Assembly: GCF_030815955.1 (NCBI RefSeq)
Contig: NZ_JAUSXK010000001.1
Span: 3,782,001 to 3,846,000 of the forward strand
Source: Microbacterium murale
GTDB lineage: Bacteria; Actinomycetota; Actinomycetes; Actinomycetales; Microbacteriaceae
Length of the DNA stretch: 64,000 bases
Direction: 5' to 3'
The translations under genes and the position numbers were made by a program. How positions within the stretch are numbered: position 1 is the first letter of the stretch; the number at the start of each line of letters is the position of its first letter. Below, in pieces: positions 39,045 to 49,786 of this stretch. The notes beneath the pieces were generated by a model. The model was given only the letters and a program-made list of their open reading frames with translations, ran no database searches and had not been told where the DNA came from.

Positions 39045-40409
39045 GTGTCTGCCACCGAGCCTTCGAAGCCGACTCCCCCTGTCCCCGCACCGCCTGTTCC
39101 GGCACCTCCGCGCATCCCGATGCCGCCGCGCACTCCGGCCCCTGCGGCCGCTGCCGCACCGGTGTCGCCTGTCGCCGCGGCCGATTCCGCTGATTGGGGC
39201 CGCGTCACCGAAGACGGCACCGTCGAGGTGCGGGAGGGCGAAGAATGGCGTGTCGTCGGCCAGTACCCTGACGGCACATCCGATGAGGCTCTCGCGTACT
39301 ACGTGCGCAAGTTCGACGACCTCGCGTTCAAGGTGCACACGCTCGAGCAGCGTCATCAGGCCGGCGGCGCTTCTGCCGGCGATCTGACCGCGCAGGCGAA
39401 GCATCTCGTCGACGAGGTCACGAACGCCGCGGCCGTCGGCGATCTCGCATCGCTGCGTGCACGACTCGACGCGCTCACCACCACTCTCGCAGAGGCCAGC
39501 GCAGCCGAAGCGCAGCAGGCCAAGGCACTGGTGGACGCTGCGATCGCAGAGCGGACGGTTCTCGTCGAGAGCATCGAGGAGGTCGCCGCAAGGGACCTCT
39601 CCAAGGTGCAGTGGAAGCAGGTCACCGAGGAGGTCACGACCCTCTTCGATGCATGGCAGGCACAGCAGCAGAGCGGTCCGCGCCTGCCCAAGGGCATCTC
39701 GCAGCAGCTCTGGAAGCGATTCCGCGATGCCCGCTCCATCGTCGACAAGAGCCGTCGCGCTTTCTACTCCGATCTCGACGAGACCCACAAGGCCGCACGC
39801 GACCGCAAGGCGCAGCTGATCGAGCGGGCTGAGGCGCTCGCGCCCAAGGGCGTCGACGGCATCCCCGCGTATCGCGCACTGCTCGATGACTGGAAGGCAT
39901 CAGGTCGTGCAGGGCGCAAGGCGGACGATGCACTCTGGGCGCGGTTCAAGGCCGCGGGCGATGCGCTGTACGCGGCGCGCGCCGAGCAGTCCGCCGCGGA
40001 AGAGGCGGAGTCGGCCCCCAAGATCGAGGCCCGTGAGGCGCTGCTCGAAGAGGCCAAGGCCGTCGCCGACGAGCCCAACATCAAGCAGGCACGCGCGCTT
40101 CTCACCCGCATCCAGCGCCAGTGGGACGACGTGGGCCGCATCTTCCCGCGTGACCGCGAGCGTGCGCTTGACGACAAGCTGCGCACGATCGAGCAGTCGC
40201 TCAAGTCGCGTGAAGAGGTCGACTGGAAGCGCAACAACCCTGAAACCAAGGCACGCGCGAACGACATGAGCCAGCAGCTGCTCGATGCGATCGAGAAGCT
40301 CGAGGGTGAGAAGGCCGCGGCCGAGAAGGCCGGCGACAAGAAGGCGGCGAAGGAAGCAGCCGATGCTCTGGAGGCTCGTCGCGCCTGGCTGAACGCCCTG
40401 GACGGCTGA
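39045..40409 (+). CDS. DUF349 domain protein
   Basis: 454 aa, GTG start at 39045; a TAGGCT -10-like box lies at 38989-38994. A Pro/Ala-rich N-terminus (about residues 8-45) precedes a long helical, coiled-coil-rich region with several DUF349 repeats (WKQVTEEVTTLFDAWQ, LWKRFRDARSIVDKSRRAFY, LWARFKAAGDALYAARAEQ, and one that ends in NNPETKARANDM). It sits beside rel, as in many actinobacteria. Function not established. Confidence 0.88.
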   Translation: MSATEPSKPTPPVPAPPVPAPPRIPMPPRTPAPAAAAAPVSPVAAADSADWGRVTEDGTVEVREGEEWRVVGQYPDGTSDEALAYYVRKFDDLAFKVHTLEQRHQAGGASAGDLTAQAKHLVDEVTNAAAVGDLASLRARLDALTTTLAEASAAEAQQAKALVDAAIAERTVLVESIEEVAARDLSKVQWKQVTEEVTTLFDAWQAQQQSGPRLPKGISQQLWKRFRDARSIVDKSRRAFYSDLDETHKAARDRKAQLIERAEALAPKGVDGIPAYRALLDDWKASGRAGRKADDALWARFKAAGDALYAARAEQSAAEEAESAPKIEAREALLEEAKAVADEPNIKQARALLTRIQRQWDDVGRIFPRDRERALDDKLRTIEQSLKSREEVDWKRNNPETKARANDMSQQLLDAIEKLEGEKAAAEKAGDKKAAKEAADALEARRAWLNALDG

Positions 40410-40463
40410 ACACCTTATCCACAGCCCGCCCCGGAGAGGAGAGCAGCGAGCCACACTGAACGT

Positions 40464-41057
40464 GTGGATCCCTCACTGTTCTACCGCCCCGGGGCGTTGC
40501 TGTCTCAACAGGAGCTGATCGCGGCGCGTCTGGACGGGCTTCTCGTCGAGGTCGGTGAAGGCTACATGCCCGTCGATCTGCCGGAGGATGCCGGTGCCAG
40601 AGCAGCGGCTCTCATACCGATCCTGTCCCCCGGCTTCGCCGCGAGCGGCCCCACTGCCGCCTGGGTCCACGGAATCGGCGATGCACCACCACTGCGCCAC
40701 CACATCCAGCGCGCTGTCGATCACCGCCCTCGTGTCCACCCTCGGCAGAACCTGATCATGCATGAGGGGCGGGTCCCGCCCAGCGATCTGCTGCTCGTCG
40801 GAGCAGTGCCGGTGACGACGCCGTTGCGCACCCTCACCGACCTCGTCCTCACTTCTGGTCGGTATGACGAGTGCGCGGCGTGGATGCGGTCGATGGCGAC
40901 GGCATGCCCGTCGCTGGTGCCGCGGGTGCAGAGCCTGCTCGTCGCGCGGTCACGGTTGCCAGGAAAACGCGCCGCGCTGGCGGCCCTCGCCGAGCTCATA
41001 GCCGGGCGCGAACAGGAGGAAGGCGCTCAGGATGAGGTCACTCGGTACACGTCGTAG
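40464..41057 (+). CDS. Hypothetical protein, AbiEi antitoxin-like
   Basis: 197 aa, GTG start at 40464, no strong ribosome-binding site. The N-terminus ([20 protein letters not shown]) resembles the short winged helix of AbiEi-family antitoxins, followed by the [10 protein letters not shown] and PLRTLTDLV features seen in that group. No AbiEii toxin is adjacent. The last 31 bp overlap the 3' end of rel on the other strand. Solitary copies are common in this family; a toxin-antitoxin role is not supported here. Confidence 0.6.
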   Translation: MDPSLFYRPGALLSQQELIAARLDGLLVEVGEGYMPVDLPEDAGARAAALIPILSPGFAASGPTAAWVHGIGDAPPLRHHIQRAVDHRPRVHPRQNLIMHEGRVPPSDLLLVGAVPVTTPLRTLTDLVLTSGRYDECAAWMRSMATACPSLVPRVQSLLVARSRLPGKRAALAALAELIAGREQEEGAQDEVTRYTS

Positions 41058-43279
41058 ACAGCATCGATGCGGCGGACGGCGTTGAGCACGCGATCGAGAT
41101 GCACCGAGTCGCCCATCTCGAACACGAACCTGCTGATCGCCAGCCGCTCATCATTCGTGTTCACCGTCGCGGAGAGGATGTTCACGTGGTGCTCGCTGAG
41201 CACACGTGTGACATCGGAGAGCAGACCCGCGCGGTCGAGCGCCTCGACCTGTATCTGCACGCGGAACACGCTCTTCGTGGTCGGGGCCCATTCGACCTCG
41301 ACGAAACGCTGCTCCTCGGCGCTGAGGGCCTTGACGTTGACACAATCCGCCCGATGCACTGACACGCCGCTGCCGCGGGTGACGAAGCCGACGATCGGGT
41401 CGCCGGGCACCGGGGTGCAGCACTTCGCGAGCTTGACGAGAATGTCGTCGGCTCCGCGAACGAGGATGCCGGAGTCACCCGTGCGCGGTTCCCGGCTACG
41501 CGGCCTGCCAGGGATCTCGATCGCGCCGGTCGTGGTGTCGTTCGCCGCGATGAGAGCGGTGACCTTCTCCAGCACGGACTGCGTGGAGACGTGGCCCTCG
41601 CCGACAGCGGCGTAGAGCGCGGAGACGTCTTCGTAATGCAGCTGCTGCGCCACCTCGGCGAAGGAATCCTGGCTCATCAGCTTCTGCAGCGGCAGGTTCT
41701 GCCGGCGCATCGCGCGAGCGATGGATTCCTTCCCCTGCTCGATGGCTTCCTCACGCCGCTCCTTCGTGAACCATCCACGGATCTTGTTCCGCGCCCGGGT
41801 GCTCTTGACGAAGCTGAGCCAGTCCTGGCTGGGACCGGCATCCGGGTTCTTCGAGGTGAACACCTCGACGACGTCGCCGCTCTTGACGGCCGTTTCAAGG
41901 GGCACGAGGCGCCCGTTGACCTTCGCCCCCATGGTGCGGTGACCGATCTCGGTGTGCACGGCATAGGCGAAGTCGACCGGCGTGGCGCCGGCGGGAAGCC
42001 CGATGACCCGCCCCTTCGGCGTGAAGACGTAGACCTCTTTCGCCCCGATCTCGAAGCGGAGCGAATCGAGGAACTCGCTGGGGTCGGCGGTCTCCGCCTG
42101 CCAGTCCGAGATGTGGGCGAGCCAGGTCATGTCGGTGTCCGTCGGACCGGCGAGCGGCTTGCCGCCGTTCATCCGCTCCTTGTACATCCAGTGCGCGGCC
42201 ACGCCGAACTCGGCCTGCTGATGCATCTCGTGAGTGCGGATCTGTATCTCCACGGTGCGTCCGCTCGGCCCGATGACCGTGGTGTGCAACGACTGGTACA
42301 GGTTGAACTTCGGCGTGGCGATGTAGTCCTTGAACCGGCCGGGAAGCGGCGTCCAGCGCGCGTGGATCGCGCCGAGCACGGCGTAGCAGTCCCGTACGGA
42401 GTTCACCAGGACTCGGATGCCGATGAGGTCGTAGATGTCGTCGAACTCACGGCCCCGGATCACCATCTTCTGGTACACCGAGTACAGCTGCTTGGGCCGA
42501 CCTCCGACCTTGCCACGGATCCTCAGATCATGGAGGTCCTCATTGATGGACTCGATGACCTGACCCAGATACTTCTCGCGCTGCGGAGTGCGCTGCGCGA
42601 TCAGAGAGTTGATCTCGGCGTAGATCTTGGGATGGAGCACCGCGAACGAGAGATCCTCGAGCTCGGACTTGATCGCCTGGATGCCGAGACGGTTCGCCAG
42701 CGGAGCGTAGATCTCCAACGTCTCCCTGGCCTTCTTCTCCGCCTTCTCCGGCGGCACGAATCCCCAGGTGCGTGCGTTGTGCAGGCGGTCGGCGAGCTTG
42801 ATCAACAGCACGCGGATGTCCTTCGACATCGCGACGATCATCTTGCGGACGGTCTCGGACTGCGCGCTCTCGCCGTACTTGACCTTGTCGAGCTTGGTGA
42901 CGCCGTCGACGAGCATGGCGACCTCGTCGCCGAAGGCCTCGGTCAGTTCGGAGAGTGCGTAGCCCGTGTCCTCGACGGTGTCGTGCAGCAGCGCGGCCGC
43001 GATGGCACGTGGACCGAGGCCCATCTCGGCGAGGATCTGAGCGACGGCTAGCGGATGGGTGATGTACGGCTCGCCGCTCTGACGCTTCTGTCCCTCGTGC
43101 TTCTCATGAGCGACCCGGTACGCGCGTTCGATGATCGCGAGGTCGCCCTTGGGGTGGTTCACCCGCACCGTGCGGACCAGGTTGTCGAGGTCGTTGATGC
43201 GGGGCGCGCGCGAGAAGATGCGGGGCACCAGCCTTCTCAGACTGGATCCCTGCGTCGACGTGTTCGCCTCCGCCATCAC
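41027..43279 (-). CDS. rel: Bifunctional (p)ppGpp synthetase/hydrolase
   Basis: 750 aa. The HD hydrolase has HDTVEDT and [10 protein letters not shown]. The synthetase domain has [14 protein letters not shown] and [19 protein letters not shown]. The TGS domain is [20 protein letters not shown], and the C-terminal ACT domain ends [20 protein letters not shown]. Start GTG at 43279 or ATG at 43276. It is the stringent-response enzyme and lies next to secF/secD in conserved order. Confidence 0.97.
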   Translation of the reverse strand: MMAEANTSTQGSSLRRLVPRIFSRAPRINDLDNLVRTVRVNHPKGDLAIIERAYRVAHEKHEGQKRQSGEPYITHPLAVAQILAEMGLGPRAIAAALLHDTVEDTGYALSELTEAFGDEVAMLVDGVTKLDKVKYGESAQSETVRKMIVAMSKDIRVLLIKLADRLHNARTWGFVPPEKAEKKARETLEIYAPLANRLGIQAIKSELEDLSFAVLHPKIYAEINSLIAQRTPQREKYLGQVIESINEDLHDLRIRGKVGGRPKQLYSVYQKMVIRGREFDDIYDLIGIRVLVNSVRDCYAVLGAIHARWTPLPGRFKDYIATPKFNLYQSLHTTVIGPSGRTVEIQIRTHEMHQQAEFGVAAHWMYKERMNGGKPLAGPTDTDMTWLAHISDWQAETADPSEFLDSLRFEIGAKEVYVFTPKGRVIGLPAGATPVDFAYAVHTEIGHRTMGAKVNGRLVPLETAVKSGDVVEVFTSKNPDAGPSQDWLSFVKSTRARNKIRGWFTKERREEAIEQGKESIARAMRRQNLPLQKLMSQDSFAEVAQQLHYEDVSALYAAVGEGHVSTQSVLEKVTALIAANDTTTGAIEIPGRPRSREPRTGDSGILVRGADDILVKLAKCCTPVPGDPIVGFVTRGSGVSVHRADCVNVKALSAEEQRFVEVEWAPTTKSVFRVQIQVEALDRAGLLSDVTRVLSEHHVNILSATVNTNDERLAISRFVFEMGDSVHLDRVLNAVRRIDAVYDVYRVTSS

Positions 43280-43341
43280 TGCACCTCCGGGTCAGAACAT
43301 CCTACGCGTGCACAAGAGGCACGGGCTCGTGCACGTCGGCC

Positions 43342-44331
43342 CTATACGTCAGCCCTTGCACGTTCGCGCAGCTCGCGCACACGGTTGTCCTGAGCGACGA
43401 GCTGCGGCTCCTTCTCGCGGAACAGGGAGTAGAGCGGAGCGGCGACGAACAGCGTGGAGTAAGTGGCCACGAGGATGCCGACGAAGATCGACAGCGAGAT
43501 GTCTGTGAGGGTCTCGGCGCCGAGCCAGAATGAGCCGATGAACAGGATCGCCCCGACAGGGAGCGCTGCGACGATCGAGGTGTTGATCGATCGGATCAGC
43601 GTCTGGTTGACCGCGAGGTTGACGGACTCTCCGAAGGTTCGCGACGAGTTCTCGCCGTCCTCCGTCGTGTTCTCCCTGATCTTGTCGAACACCACCGTCG
43701 TGTCGTACAACGAATAGGCGAGAATCGTGAGGAAACCGATCACCGCCGCCGGCGAGATCTCGAAGCCGGCCAGCGCGTACACGCCGACTGTGATCACCAG
43801 CACGTCGAGGAGGCCGATGATGGCCGCCGCTGACATCTTCCAGGTGCGGAAGTAGATCGCGAGGATCAGGAAGGTCAACGCCAGGAAGATCGCGAGGCCC
43901 CAGAGCGACTGCCTCGTGACGCTCTCGCCCCAGACCGGGCCGATGAACGATGAGGTGACCTCATCGGCCGGAACCTCGTACGCCTCTGCCAATGCACCGG
44001 CGACGCTCTGAGTCTCTTCCGGACTCATCTGGGAGGTCTGCACGCGCACGTCGGTGCCGTTGACGATCGCGACCTTGGCCGCAGCCTCAGGAACGACGGA
44101 CTGCACCGCTTCAGAGGCGGTCGACTGATCGGTGCTGTCCGGTGCGAGCACCGTGAACTGCGACCCACCGGTGAACTCGATCGAGAACTGCACCGGGCGC
44201 AGGAGCGGCACGAGAGCGGATGCCACGACCAGCGCGATCGCGATCACGAACCACAGGCGACGCCTGCCGACGAACGGGAACGAGGTCTTCCCGCTGTAGA
44301 GGTTGTTGCCGAACTCATTCATGGAGGCCAT
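43342..44331 (-). CDS. secF: Protein translocase subunit SecF
   Basis: 329 aa with six predicted membrane helices and one extracytoplasmic loop. Contains FSIEFTGGSQFTV, and the later AVIGFLTILAYSLYDTTVVFDKIREN, split by a coil. The ATG at 44331 overlaps the secD stop by one base (TGATG). Confidence 0.96.
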   Translation of the reverse strand: MASMNEFGNNLYSGKTSFPFVGRRRLWFVIAIALVVASALVPLLRPVQFSIEFTGGSQFTVLAPDSTDQSTASEAVQSVVPEAAAKVAIVNGTDVRVQTSQMSPEETQSVAGALAEAYEVPADEVTSSFIGPVWGESVTRQSLWGLAIFLALTFLILAIYFRTWKMSAAAIIGLLDVLVITVGVYALAGFEISPAAVIGFLTILAYSLYDTTVVFDKIRENTTEDGENSSRTFGESVNLAVNQTLIRSINTSIVAALPVGAILFIGSFWLGAETLTDISLSIFVGILVATYSTLFVAAPLYSLFREKEPQLVAQDNRVRELRERARADV

Positions 44332-46058
44332 CAGCGCTCTCCCTCGCTTCCGGCATCGGTCGATCTGTCGCCTGCCAGCGCCTCAGCGCGTTTGCGCTCG
44401 GCGATGGTCTGTCGGCGTTCTGCTTCAGCGCGCGAGCGAGTGTTCTTCGCGGCACGTCCTGCGGTCCCCGGCGTCACCTGACGGTACTGGGTACGCGTGC
44501 GGTAGACCGCGCCGAGGGCCTCGGGGTCGAGGCCGGAGAGCTTGTGCCCGCCCCCGAAGAACCGGGTTCGTGCCAGCAGTTGCATCACGGGATGCGTGAA
44601 GATGACGAAGATGAACACGTCGATCAGCGTCGTGAGACCAAGAGTGAAGGCGAAGCCCTTCACCGTGGAATCGGCGAGGATGTAGAGCACGACAGCCGCG
44701 AGGATGTTGATCGACTTCGAGATGTAGATCGTGCGCTTGGCTCGGCCCCATCCGTCTTCCACCGCACCGGTGATCGACTTCCCATCACGCAGCTCGTCTC
44801 GGATTCGCTCGAAGTACACGATGAACGAGTCAGCTGTGAAGCCGATCGACACGATGAGTCCTGCGACGCCGGCGAGCGACAGCCGGAACCCGAGTCGCCA
44901 CGCAAGGATGCAGACGATGATGTAGGTAAGCACCCCCATCACGGCGATCGAAGCGATGATCACCGAGCCGAGCGCACGGTAGCTCAGCAGCGAGTACACG
45001 GCGACGAGCGCGAGGCCGATGAGACCGGCGATGAGACCGACCTGGAGTTGCTGGGTACCGAGTGTCGCCGAGACGGTGTCGGAGCTCTCGGTCGTGAAGC
45101 TCAGCGGCAGTGCGCCGTATTTGAGCTGATCTGCAAGAGTCTCTGATGTCTCCTGCGTGAAGGAGCCCGAAATGCTGGGCTTGCCGTTCAGGATGGCGGC
45201 ATTCATCTGCGGGGCCGAGATCACCTTGCCGTCGAGCACGAAGGCGAACTGATCACGAGGGCTGAGGCCATCGAGCTTGTTCTGGTAGAGCCGCTGGCTG
45301 ATGTTGCCGAAGACCTCGGTACCGTTGCCATCGAGCACGAGGTTGACGGTCCACGCACCGGTCTGCGGGTCGCGACCGCTGGTCGCATCATCGATGGCGT
45401 CTCCGGAGAGCTCCATCGGCCCGAGGATGTACTTCGCCGTCCCGGTCTCATCGCAGGTGATCAGCGGTTCGTCCTCGGGGGCATCTGCCGCGGTGTTCTC
45501 AGGGTCCGCGCAATCGAATGCGAGGAACTCCGACTGCAGCTTCTCCGTGATCCACGCCATGTCGCTGCCATCCGTCGGCTCTGCCGTCGGGACGTCGTTG
45601 GCGCTGGGGTCCGGAGTCGGATACGGCGTGGCGTTGCCGTCTTCGCCGACGAACTCCGTTGCAGGATCACCGGCGTACAGCACCGGACGGAACTCGAGCT
45701 GAGCGCTCGCCTGAATCCGCGCGCGAGTCTCCTCATCCGCCGTACCGGGGATCTGGACGACGATGTTGCGACCGCCCTCGGTCGTGACATCGGCTTCGGC
45801 GACGCCGGCGGCGTCGACACGCTGCCGGATGATCGCGGCGGCTTGATCGAGCTGCTCCTGCGTCGGGTCGGCACCGTCCTCCGTGACGGCGCCGAGCACG
45901 ATCTGCGTGCCGCCCTGGAGGTCGAGTGCGAGCTCAGGCATCCAGGAGCTCTTCCCGAGCATGACGCCGACCGTGTTCACGCCGAACAGCGCGGCCGTCA
46001 CGATCAGAAGGCTGAGAAGAACCTTCCAGGCGTGACGGACTGGAGAAGAAGATGCCAC
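44331..46058 (-). CDS. secD: Protein translocase subunit SecD
   Basis: 575 aa, GTG start at 46058. The first helix is followed by LALDLQGGTQIVLGAV, a large extracytoplasmic domain and a C-terminal block of five helices with FTADSFIVYFERIRDE. An extra basic/Ala-rich C-terminal extension of about 70 residues is seen. It is co-transcribed with secF and close to yajC. Confidence 0.96.
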   Translation of the reverse strand: MASSSPVRHAWKVLLSLLIVTAALFGVNTVGVMLGKSSWMPELALDLQGGTQIVLGAVTEDGADPTQEQLDQAAAIIRQRVDAAGVAEADVTTEGGRNIVVQIPGTADEETRARIQASAQLEFRPVLYAGDPATEFVGEDGNATPYPTPDPSANDVPTAEPTDGSDMAWITEKLQSEFLAFDCADPENTAADAPEDEPLITCDETGTAKYILGPMELSGDAIDDATSGRDPQTGAWTVNLVLDGNGTEVFGNISQRLYQNKLDGLSPRDQFAFVLDGKVISAPQMNAAILNGKPSISGSFTQETSETLADQLKYGALPLSFTTESSDTVSATLGTQQLQVGLIAGLIGLALVAVYSLLSYRALGSVIIASIAVMGVLTYIIVCILAWRLGFRLSLAGVAGLIVSIGFTADSFIVYFERIRDELRDGKSITGAVEDGWGRAKRTIYISKSINILAAVVLYILADSTVKGFAFTLGLTTLIDVFIFVIFTHPVMQLLARTRFFGGGHKLSGLDPEALGAVYRTRTQYRQVTPGTAGRAAKNTRSRAEAERRQTIAERKRAEALAGDRSTDAGSEGER

Positions 46059-46101
46059 GTACGTTCAGCTTTCTACGATGCCGGGCGGTCGAGGCGAAGG
46101 A

Positions 46102-46524
46102 CTACTTGCCGTCGGAGTCGCGATCCAGACGGGCGCGGGTCTCCTCTGGAGTCTCGAGCGAGGGATCGGCGGGAGGGTCGAGCGGCGTCTGCGGCTCGTC
46201 GACGATCTCGTCGGCGAGGTCGGACTCGGCGTCATCGGCCTCTGTGACCGCATCCTTGGGCTCGACGATTCGGAGAATCGCCTGGCTGTGCACCTCGATG
46301 ATGGTGCCAGGTGCGATCTCGACGAGTGCGGGCGAGTCGAGGTCTTCTGCGTCGTACGCGACGATCGTGCCGTAGATCCCGCCCTGCATCAGAACCTTGA
46401 CGCCGGGGACCGTCTTGGTGGCCTTCTCCTCCTGCTCGGCCTTCATCTGCTTCTGGCGCTTGCGCGTGTTGATGAACATGAAGACGAGGAGGACTGCGAG
46501 GAGTCCGAAGAGGACGATTTCCAT
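46102..46524 (-). CDS. yajC: Preprotein translocase accessory subunit YajC
   Basis: 140 aa. One N-terminal membrane helix (VLFGLLAVLLVFMFINTRKR), then the conserved VPGVKVLMQGGIYGTIVAYD and LVEIAPGTIIEVHSQAI core, followed by an acidic tail rich in Asp, Glu and Pro. It is upstream of secD with a 43 bp gap. Confidence 0.93.
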   Translation of the reverse strand: MEIVLFGLLAVLLVFMFINTRKRQKQMKAEQEEKATKTVPGVKVLMQGGIYGTIVAYDAEDLDSPALVEIAPGTIIEVHSQAILRIVEPKDAVTEADDAESDLADEIVDEPQTPLDPPADPSLETPEETRARLDRDSDGK

Positions 46525-46543
46525 CAGGCGAAGCCTTTCAAAG

Positions 46544-46569
46544 TGCGCGCGCCATCGATGGACGCGCAG
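46544..46569 (-). terminator. Possible terminator after ruvB
   Basis: Imperfect hairpin TGCGCG..CCAT CG ATGG.CGCGCA in the 71 bp gap between ruvB and yajC. On the minus strand it is followed by CTTTGAAAGG, a weak T-tract. Confidence 0.4.
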
Positions 46570-46595
46570 AGGGGGTCGGGGGAAGCCTTCAGCGA

Positions 46596-47636
46596 TTATA
46601 GGTCATCGAACAATGCGGCAGTCTCCGGATGCTGGAGTCCGAGGTGCTCGTAGGCCTCCGGCATCGCGACACGACCTCGCGGCGTGCGTCCGAGAAAGCC
46701 GATACGCACGAGGAAGGGTTCGACGACGCTCTCGACCGTCTCGGCTTCTTCGCCCACGGCGACTGCCAGAGTGCTCAGGCCGACGGGGCCTCCGCGGAAC
46801 CGGCGGACAAGCGTGTCGAGTACGGCGCGGTCGAGGCGGTCCAGGCCGATCGGGTCGACGTCGTACAACTCGAGCGCAGCCCGGACCTCGGCGATCGAGG
46901 CCGACCCGTGCTCGCCGTGCACCAGGGCGTAGTCGCGCACCCGGCGCAGCAATCGGTTGGCGATTCGGGGTGTCCCCCGGGACCTGCGGGCGATCTCCGC
47001 ACGCGCATCACCCGGCATGGATACTCCCAGCACGTTGGATGAGCGCAGGATGACCTTCTCGAGGTCGCTGTCGTCATAGAACTCGAGGTGCCCGGTGAAG
47101 CCGAAGCGGTCACGCAGCGGATTGGGAAGCAACCCGGAGCGTGTGGTGGCGCCGACAAGCGTGAAGGGCGCCAGATCAAGAGGGATGCTGGTGGCCCCAG
47201 CGCCCTTTCCGACCATGATGTCGATGCGGAAGTCCTCCATCGCGAGATAGAGCATCTCTTCCGCGGAGCGGGCCATGCGGTGGATCTCGTCGATGAACAG
47301 GACCTCGCCCGGCACCAGGCTCGACAGCAGCGCGGCGAGATCGCCGGCGTGCTGGATCGCCGGGCCACTGGAGAGGCGCAACGGGCGCTCGCTCTCATGG
47401 GCGACGATCATCGCCAGGGTGGTCTTGCCGAGGCCAGGGGGGCCGGCGAGGAGGATGTGGTCAGGCGAGCGGTTCTGGATCCGTGCGGCATCGAGCAGGA
47501 GCTGCAGCTGACCGCGCACCTTGGGTTGTCCTACGAATTCGCCGAGGCTGCCGGGACGCAGCGCGCCTTCGATCGCGAGTTCCATTTCATCGATCGGCTC
47601 GGCGCTCCTGCCGTCGAACTCGCCGTCGTCAACCAC
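46596..47636 (-). CDS. ruvB: Holliday junction branch migration ATPase RuvB
   Basis: 346 aa from the GTG at 47636, which overlaps the end of ruvA by 8 bp. AAA+ core with Walker [16 protein letters not shown] and Walker [11 protein letters not shown], sensor region [19 protein letters not shown] and the C-terminal winged helix ([19 protein letters not shown]). The frame is open 30 codons further up but that is ruvA sequence in another frame. Confidence 0.97.
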   Translation of the reverse strand: MVDDGEFDGRSAEPIDEMELAIEGALRPGSLGEFVGQPKVRGQLQLLLDAARIQNRSPDHILLAGPPGLGKTTLAMIVAHESERPLRLSSGPAIQHAGDLAALLSSLVPGEVLFIDEIHRMARSAEEMLYLAMEDFRIDIMVGKGAGATSIPLDLAPFTLVGATTRSGLLPNPLRDRFGFTGHLEFYDDSDLEKVILRSSNVLGVSMPGDARAEIARRSRGTPRIANRLLRRVRDYALVHGEHGSASIAEVRAALELYDVDPIGLDRLDRAVLDTLVRRFRGGPVGLSTLAVAVGEEAETVESVVEPFLVRIGFLGRTPRGRVAMPEAYEHLGLQHPETAALFDDL

Positions 47637-48252
47637 GTGGCGTTCCCGCCTTGGCGGGGCCGAGCGCGGCGAGAGCCTGACGCAGCAGCGCCGACACGGA
47701 TTGTCTGTCGGCGTCGCTCGCCGCATCCGCAGTCTCCGTTGCGGCCTCGTTCGCGACCTTCTCGGACCACCCGAGACCGACCAGCGCTGCAGTCAGCTGC
47801 GTGACGACATCCGTCGCGGTAGCCGTGCGCGCATCGGCCGCGCGCGGCGAGGGCGCCTTGAGCTTGCCTGCGAGCTGCACGACGATCAACTTCGCGGTCT
47901 TCGGTCCGATACCCGACACCCGCCGGAACGGCGCGTCGTCGTCATCGGCGACGGCTGCGGCGATCTGGTCGACCGTGAGATGACCGAGGACACCGAGCGC
48001 CGACTTCGGCCCGACACCGGTGACGCTGAGCAAGTGCCCGAAGACCTCCAACTCGACGGATTCGGTGAAGCCGAAGAGCGTCAGGGCATCTTCACGCACG
48101 ATAAGACTCGTGTGCAGTCGCAGCTGCTCACCGATACGGCTCGTGTGCGCGACATCACCGGGGACGAAGACGAAGAAGCCCACCCCGCCGACCTCGATCA
48201 CGACATGGTCTGCACCTGTGGAGAGCACGGTCCCGTGCAGCGAGGAGATCAT
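47629..48252 (-). CDS. ruvA: Holliday junction branch migration subunit RuvA
   Basis: 207 aa. The N-terminal OB domain begins [20 protein letters not shown]; tandem HhH motifs are [14 protein letters not shown] and [13 protein letters not shown]; the C-terminal three-helix RuvB-contact domain contains [14 protein letters not shown]. It lies 9 bp after ruvC. Confidence 0.97.
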   Translation of the reverse strand: MISSLHGTVLSTGADHVVIEVGGVGFFVFVPGDVAHTSRIGEQLRLHTSLIVREDALTLFGFTESVELEVFGHLLSVTGVGPKSALGVLGHLTVDQIAAAVADDDDAPFRRVSGIGPKTAKLIVVQLAGKLKAPSPRAADARTATATDVVTQLTAALVGLGWSEKVANEAATETADAASDADRQSVSALLRQALAALGPAKAGTPRG

Positions 48253-48261
48253 CTTCCCAGC

Positions 48262-48846
48262 CTACGAGCCCGATCGTATGTATGTTCGAGCGACACGCTC
48301 GGCATCCGCCCACGCGCGCTGCGCCGGGGTCAGCGTTTCAGATGCGCCGGGCGCCGCGCCGTCTCTGCGCCACGCGTGGCACAGAGCGATCGCGAGAGCA
48401 TCGGCTGCGTCAGCGGGCTGCGGCGGCGCGTCGAGGCGAAGGATGCGGGCGATCATCGCCTGCACCTGCTTCTTGTCGGCGGATCCATAGCCGGTGACCG
48501 CGGCTTTCACCTCGCTCGGCGTATGGGTAGCGGCAGGCAGGCCGGCCTCGGCGGCGAGCAGCAGTGCCACTCCGCTCGCCTGAGCCGTGCCCATCACGGT
48601 GTGGCTGTTGTGCTGTGCGAAGACGCGCTCAACGGCGACGGCATCCGGTCGGTGCTGCTCGAGAACGGTTCGTATGCCGGCCGCGACTGCGGCGAGTCGA
48701 TCGCCGATCGGCATGTCCGGTGGAGTGCGGATCACACCGACGTGCACGAGAGTTCCGCGGCGGGAGCGATCGACGTCGACGATGCCGACGCCGCACCGGG
48801 TGAGACCGGGGTCGATGCCGAGTACGCGCAGAGAAGAAGCCGCCAC
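48262..48846 (-). CDS. ruvC: Crossover junction endodeoxyribonuclease RuvC
   Basis: 194 aa, GTG start. RNase H-like catalytic residues are in [32 protein letters not shown] and the C-terminal [14 protein letters not shown]. Complete ruvCAB operon with the usual order. Confidence 0.96.
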   Translation of the reverse strand: MAASSLRVLGIDPGLTRCGVGIVDVDRSRRGTLVHVGVIRTPPDMPIGDRLAAVAAGIRTVLEQHRPDAVAVERVFAQHNSHTVMGTAQASGVALLLAAEAGLPAATHTPSEVKAAVTGYGSADKKQVQAMIARILRLDAPPQPADAADALAIALCHAWRRDGAAPGASETLTPAQRAWADAERVARTYIRSGS

Positions 48847-48892
48847 TCCCCCAGGTTATGCGCCAGGAGAGCGACGGCCTCGAGGGCGCGCC

Positions 48893-49651
48893 TTACTCGT
48901 CGTTCTCGAGCTCGGCCTGCACCTCTGCGCTCAGGTCGAAGTTGCTGTAGACGTTCTGCACGTCTTCGCTGTCTTCGAGTGCATCGATGAGACGGAAGAT
49001 CTTGCGGGCGGTGTCGGCGTCGATCTCGACCTTGAGGTTCGGCACGAACTCGACGTCGGCCGACTCGTAGTCGATGCCGGCATCCTGGAGCGCGGTGCGC
49101 ACCGTCACCAGGTCGGACGCATCGGTGATGACTTCGAAGCCCTCGGCGTGCGGTTCGATCTCCTCGGCACCGGCCTCGAGCGCAGCCATCATGACGTCGT
49201 CTTCGGTCGTGCCCTCGGAGCCGACGACGATGACGCCCTTGCGGGTGAAGTTGTACGCGACGCTGCCGGGGTCGGCGAGCGTGCCGCCGTTGCGGCTGAG
49301 GGTCGTGCGCACCTCAGCGGCCGCACGGTTCTTGTTGTCCGTGAGGCACTCGATCATGAGGGCGACGCCGTTGGCGCCGTAGCCCTCGTACATGATCGAG
49401 GTGTACTCGACGCTCTCGCCGCCGATGCCGGCGCCGCGCTTGACCGCACGGTCGATGTTGTCCTTGGGCACAGACATCTTCTTCGCCTTGAACACAGCGT
49501 CGAACAGTGTCGGGTTGCCCGCCATGTCGGCACCGCCGAGCTTCGCGGCGACTTCGATGTTCTTGATGAGCTTGGCCCACGACTTCGCGCGCCTGGAGTC
49601 GATGACCGCCTTCTTGTGCTTGGTCGTCGCCCACTTGGAATGCCCGGACAT
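48893..49651 (-). CDS. YebC/PmpR family DNA-binding or translation factor
   Basis: 252 aa. Begins [20 protein letters not shown] and has [17 protein letters not shown] and [20 protein letters not shown], all signatures of the family. It is upstream of ruvC, a conserved linkage. Described both as a transcriptional regulator and as a factor helping translation of proline-rich stretches. Confidence 0.95.
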   Translation of the reverse strand: MSGHSKWATTKHKKAVIDSRRAKSWAKLIKNIEVAAKLGGADMAGNPTLFDAVFKAKKMSVPKDNIDRAVKRGAGIGGESVEYTSIMYEGYGANGVALMIECLTDNKNRAAAEVRTTLSRNGGTLADPGSVAYNFTRKGVIVVGSEGTTEDDVMMAALEAGAEEIEPHAEGFEVITDASDLVTVRTALQDAGIDYESADVEFVPNLKVEIDADTARKIFRLIDALEDSEDVQNVYSNFDLSAEVQAELENDE

Positions 49652-49786
49652 ATGTCTCCGCTCGTCGTATCCGCCCTGCTGACGTCGCAGGGCGTCGTCC
49701 AGTCTAACGAAAAGCGTCCACCGCCCGCGGCGAACGGTCGGATGCTACTTTCGACGCCTGTGCACGAACGATGAGAGGAACCGACC

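Noticed and set aside
40464..41057. Active type IV toxin-antitoxin pair
   Set aside because: No AbiEii-type nucleotidyltransferase is adjacent; neighbours are DUF349 and rel.
41591..43051. 486-codon plus-strand frame opposite rel
   Set aside because: Antisense shadow of a fully conserved gene.
43307..43335. CGTGCAC/GTGCACG repeat between rel and secF as a terminator
   Set aside because: Short arms, 15-nt loop and no T-tract.
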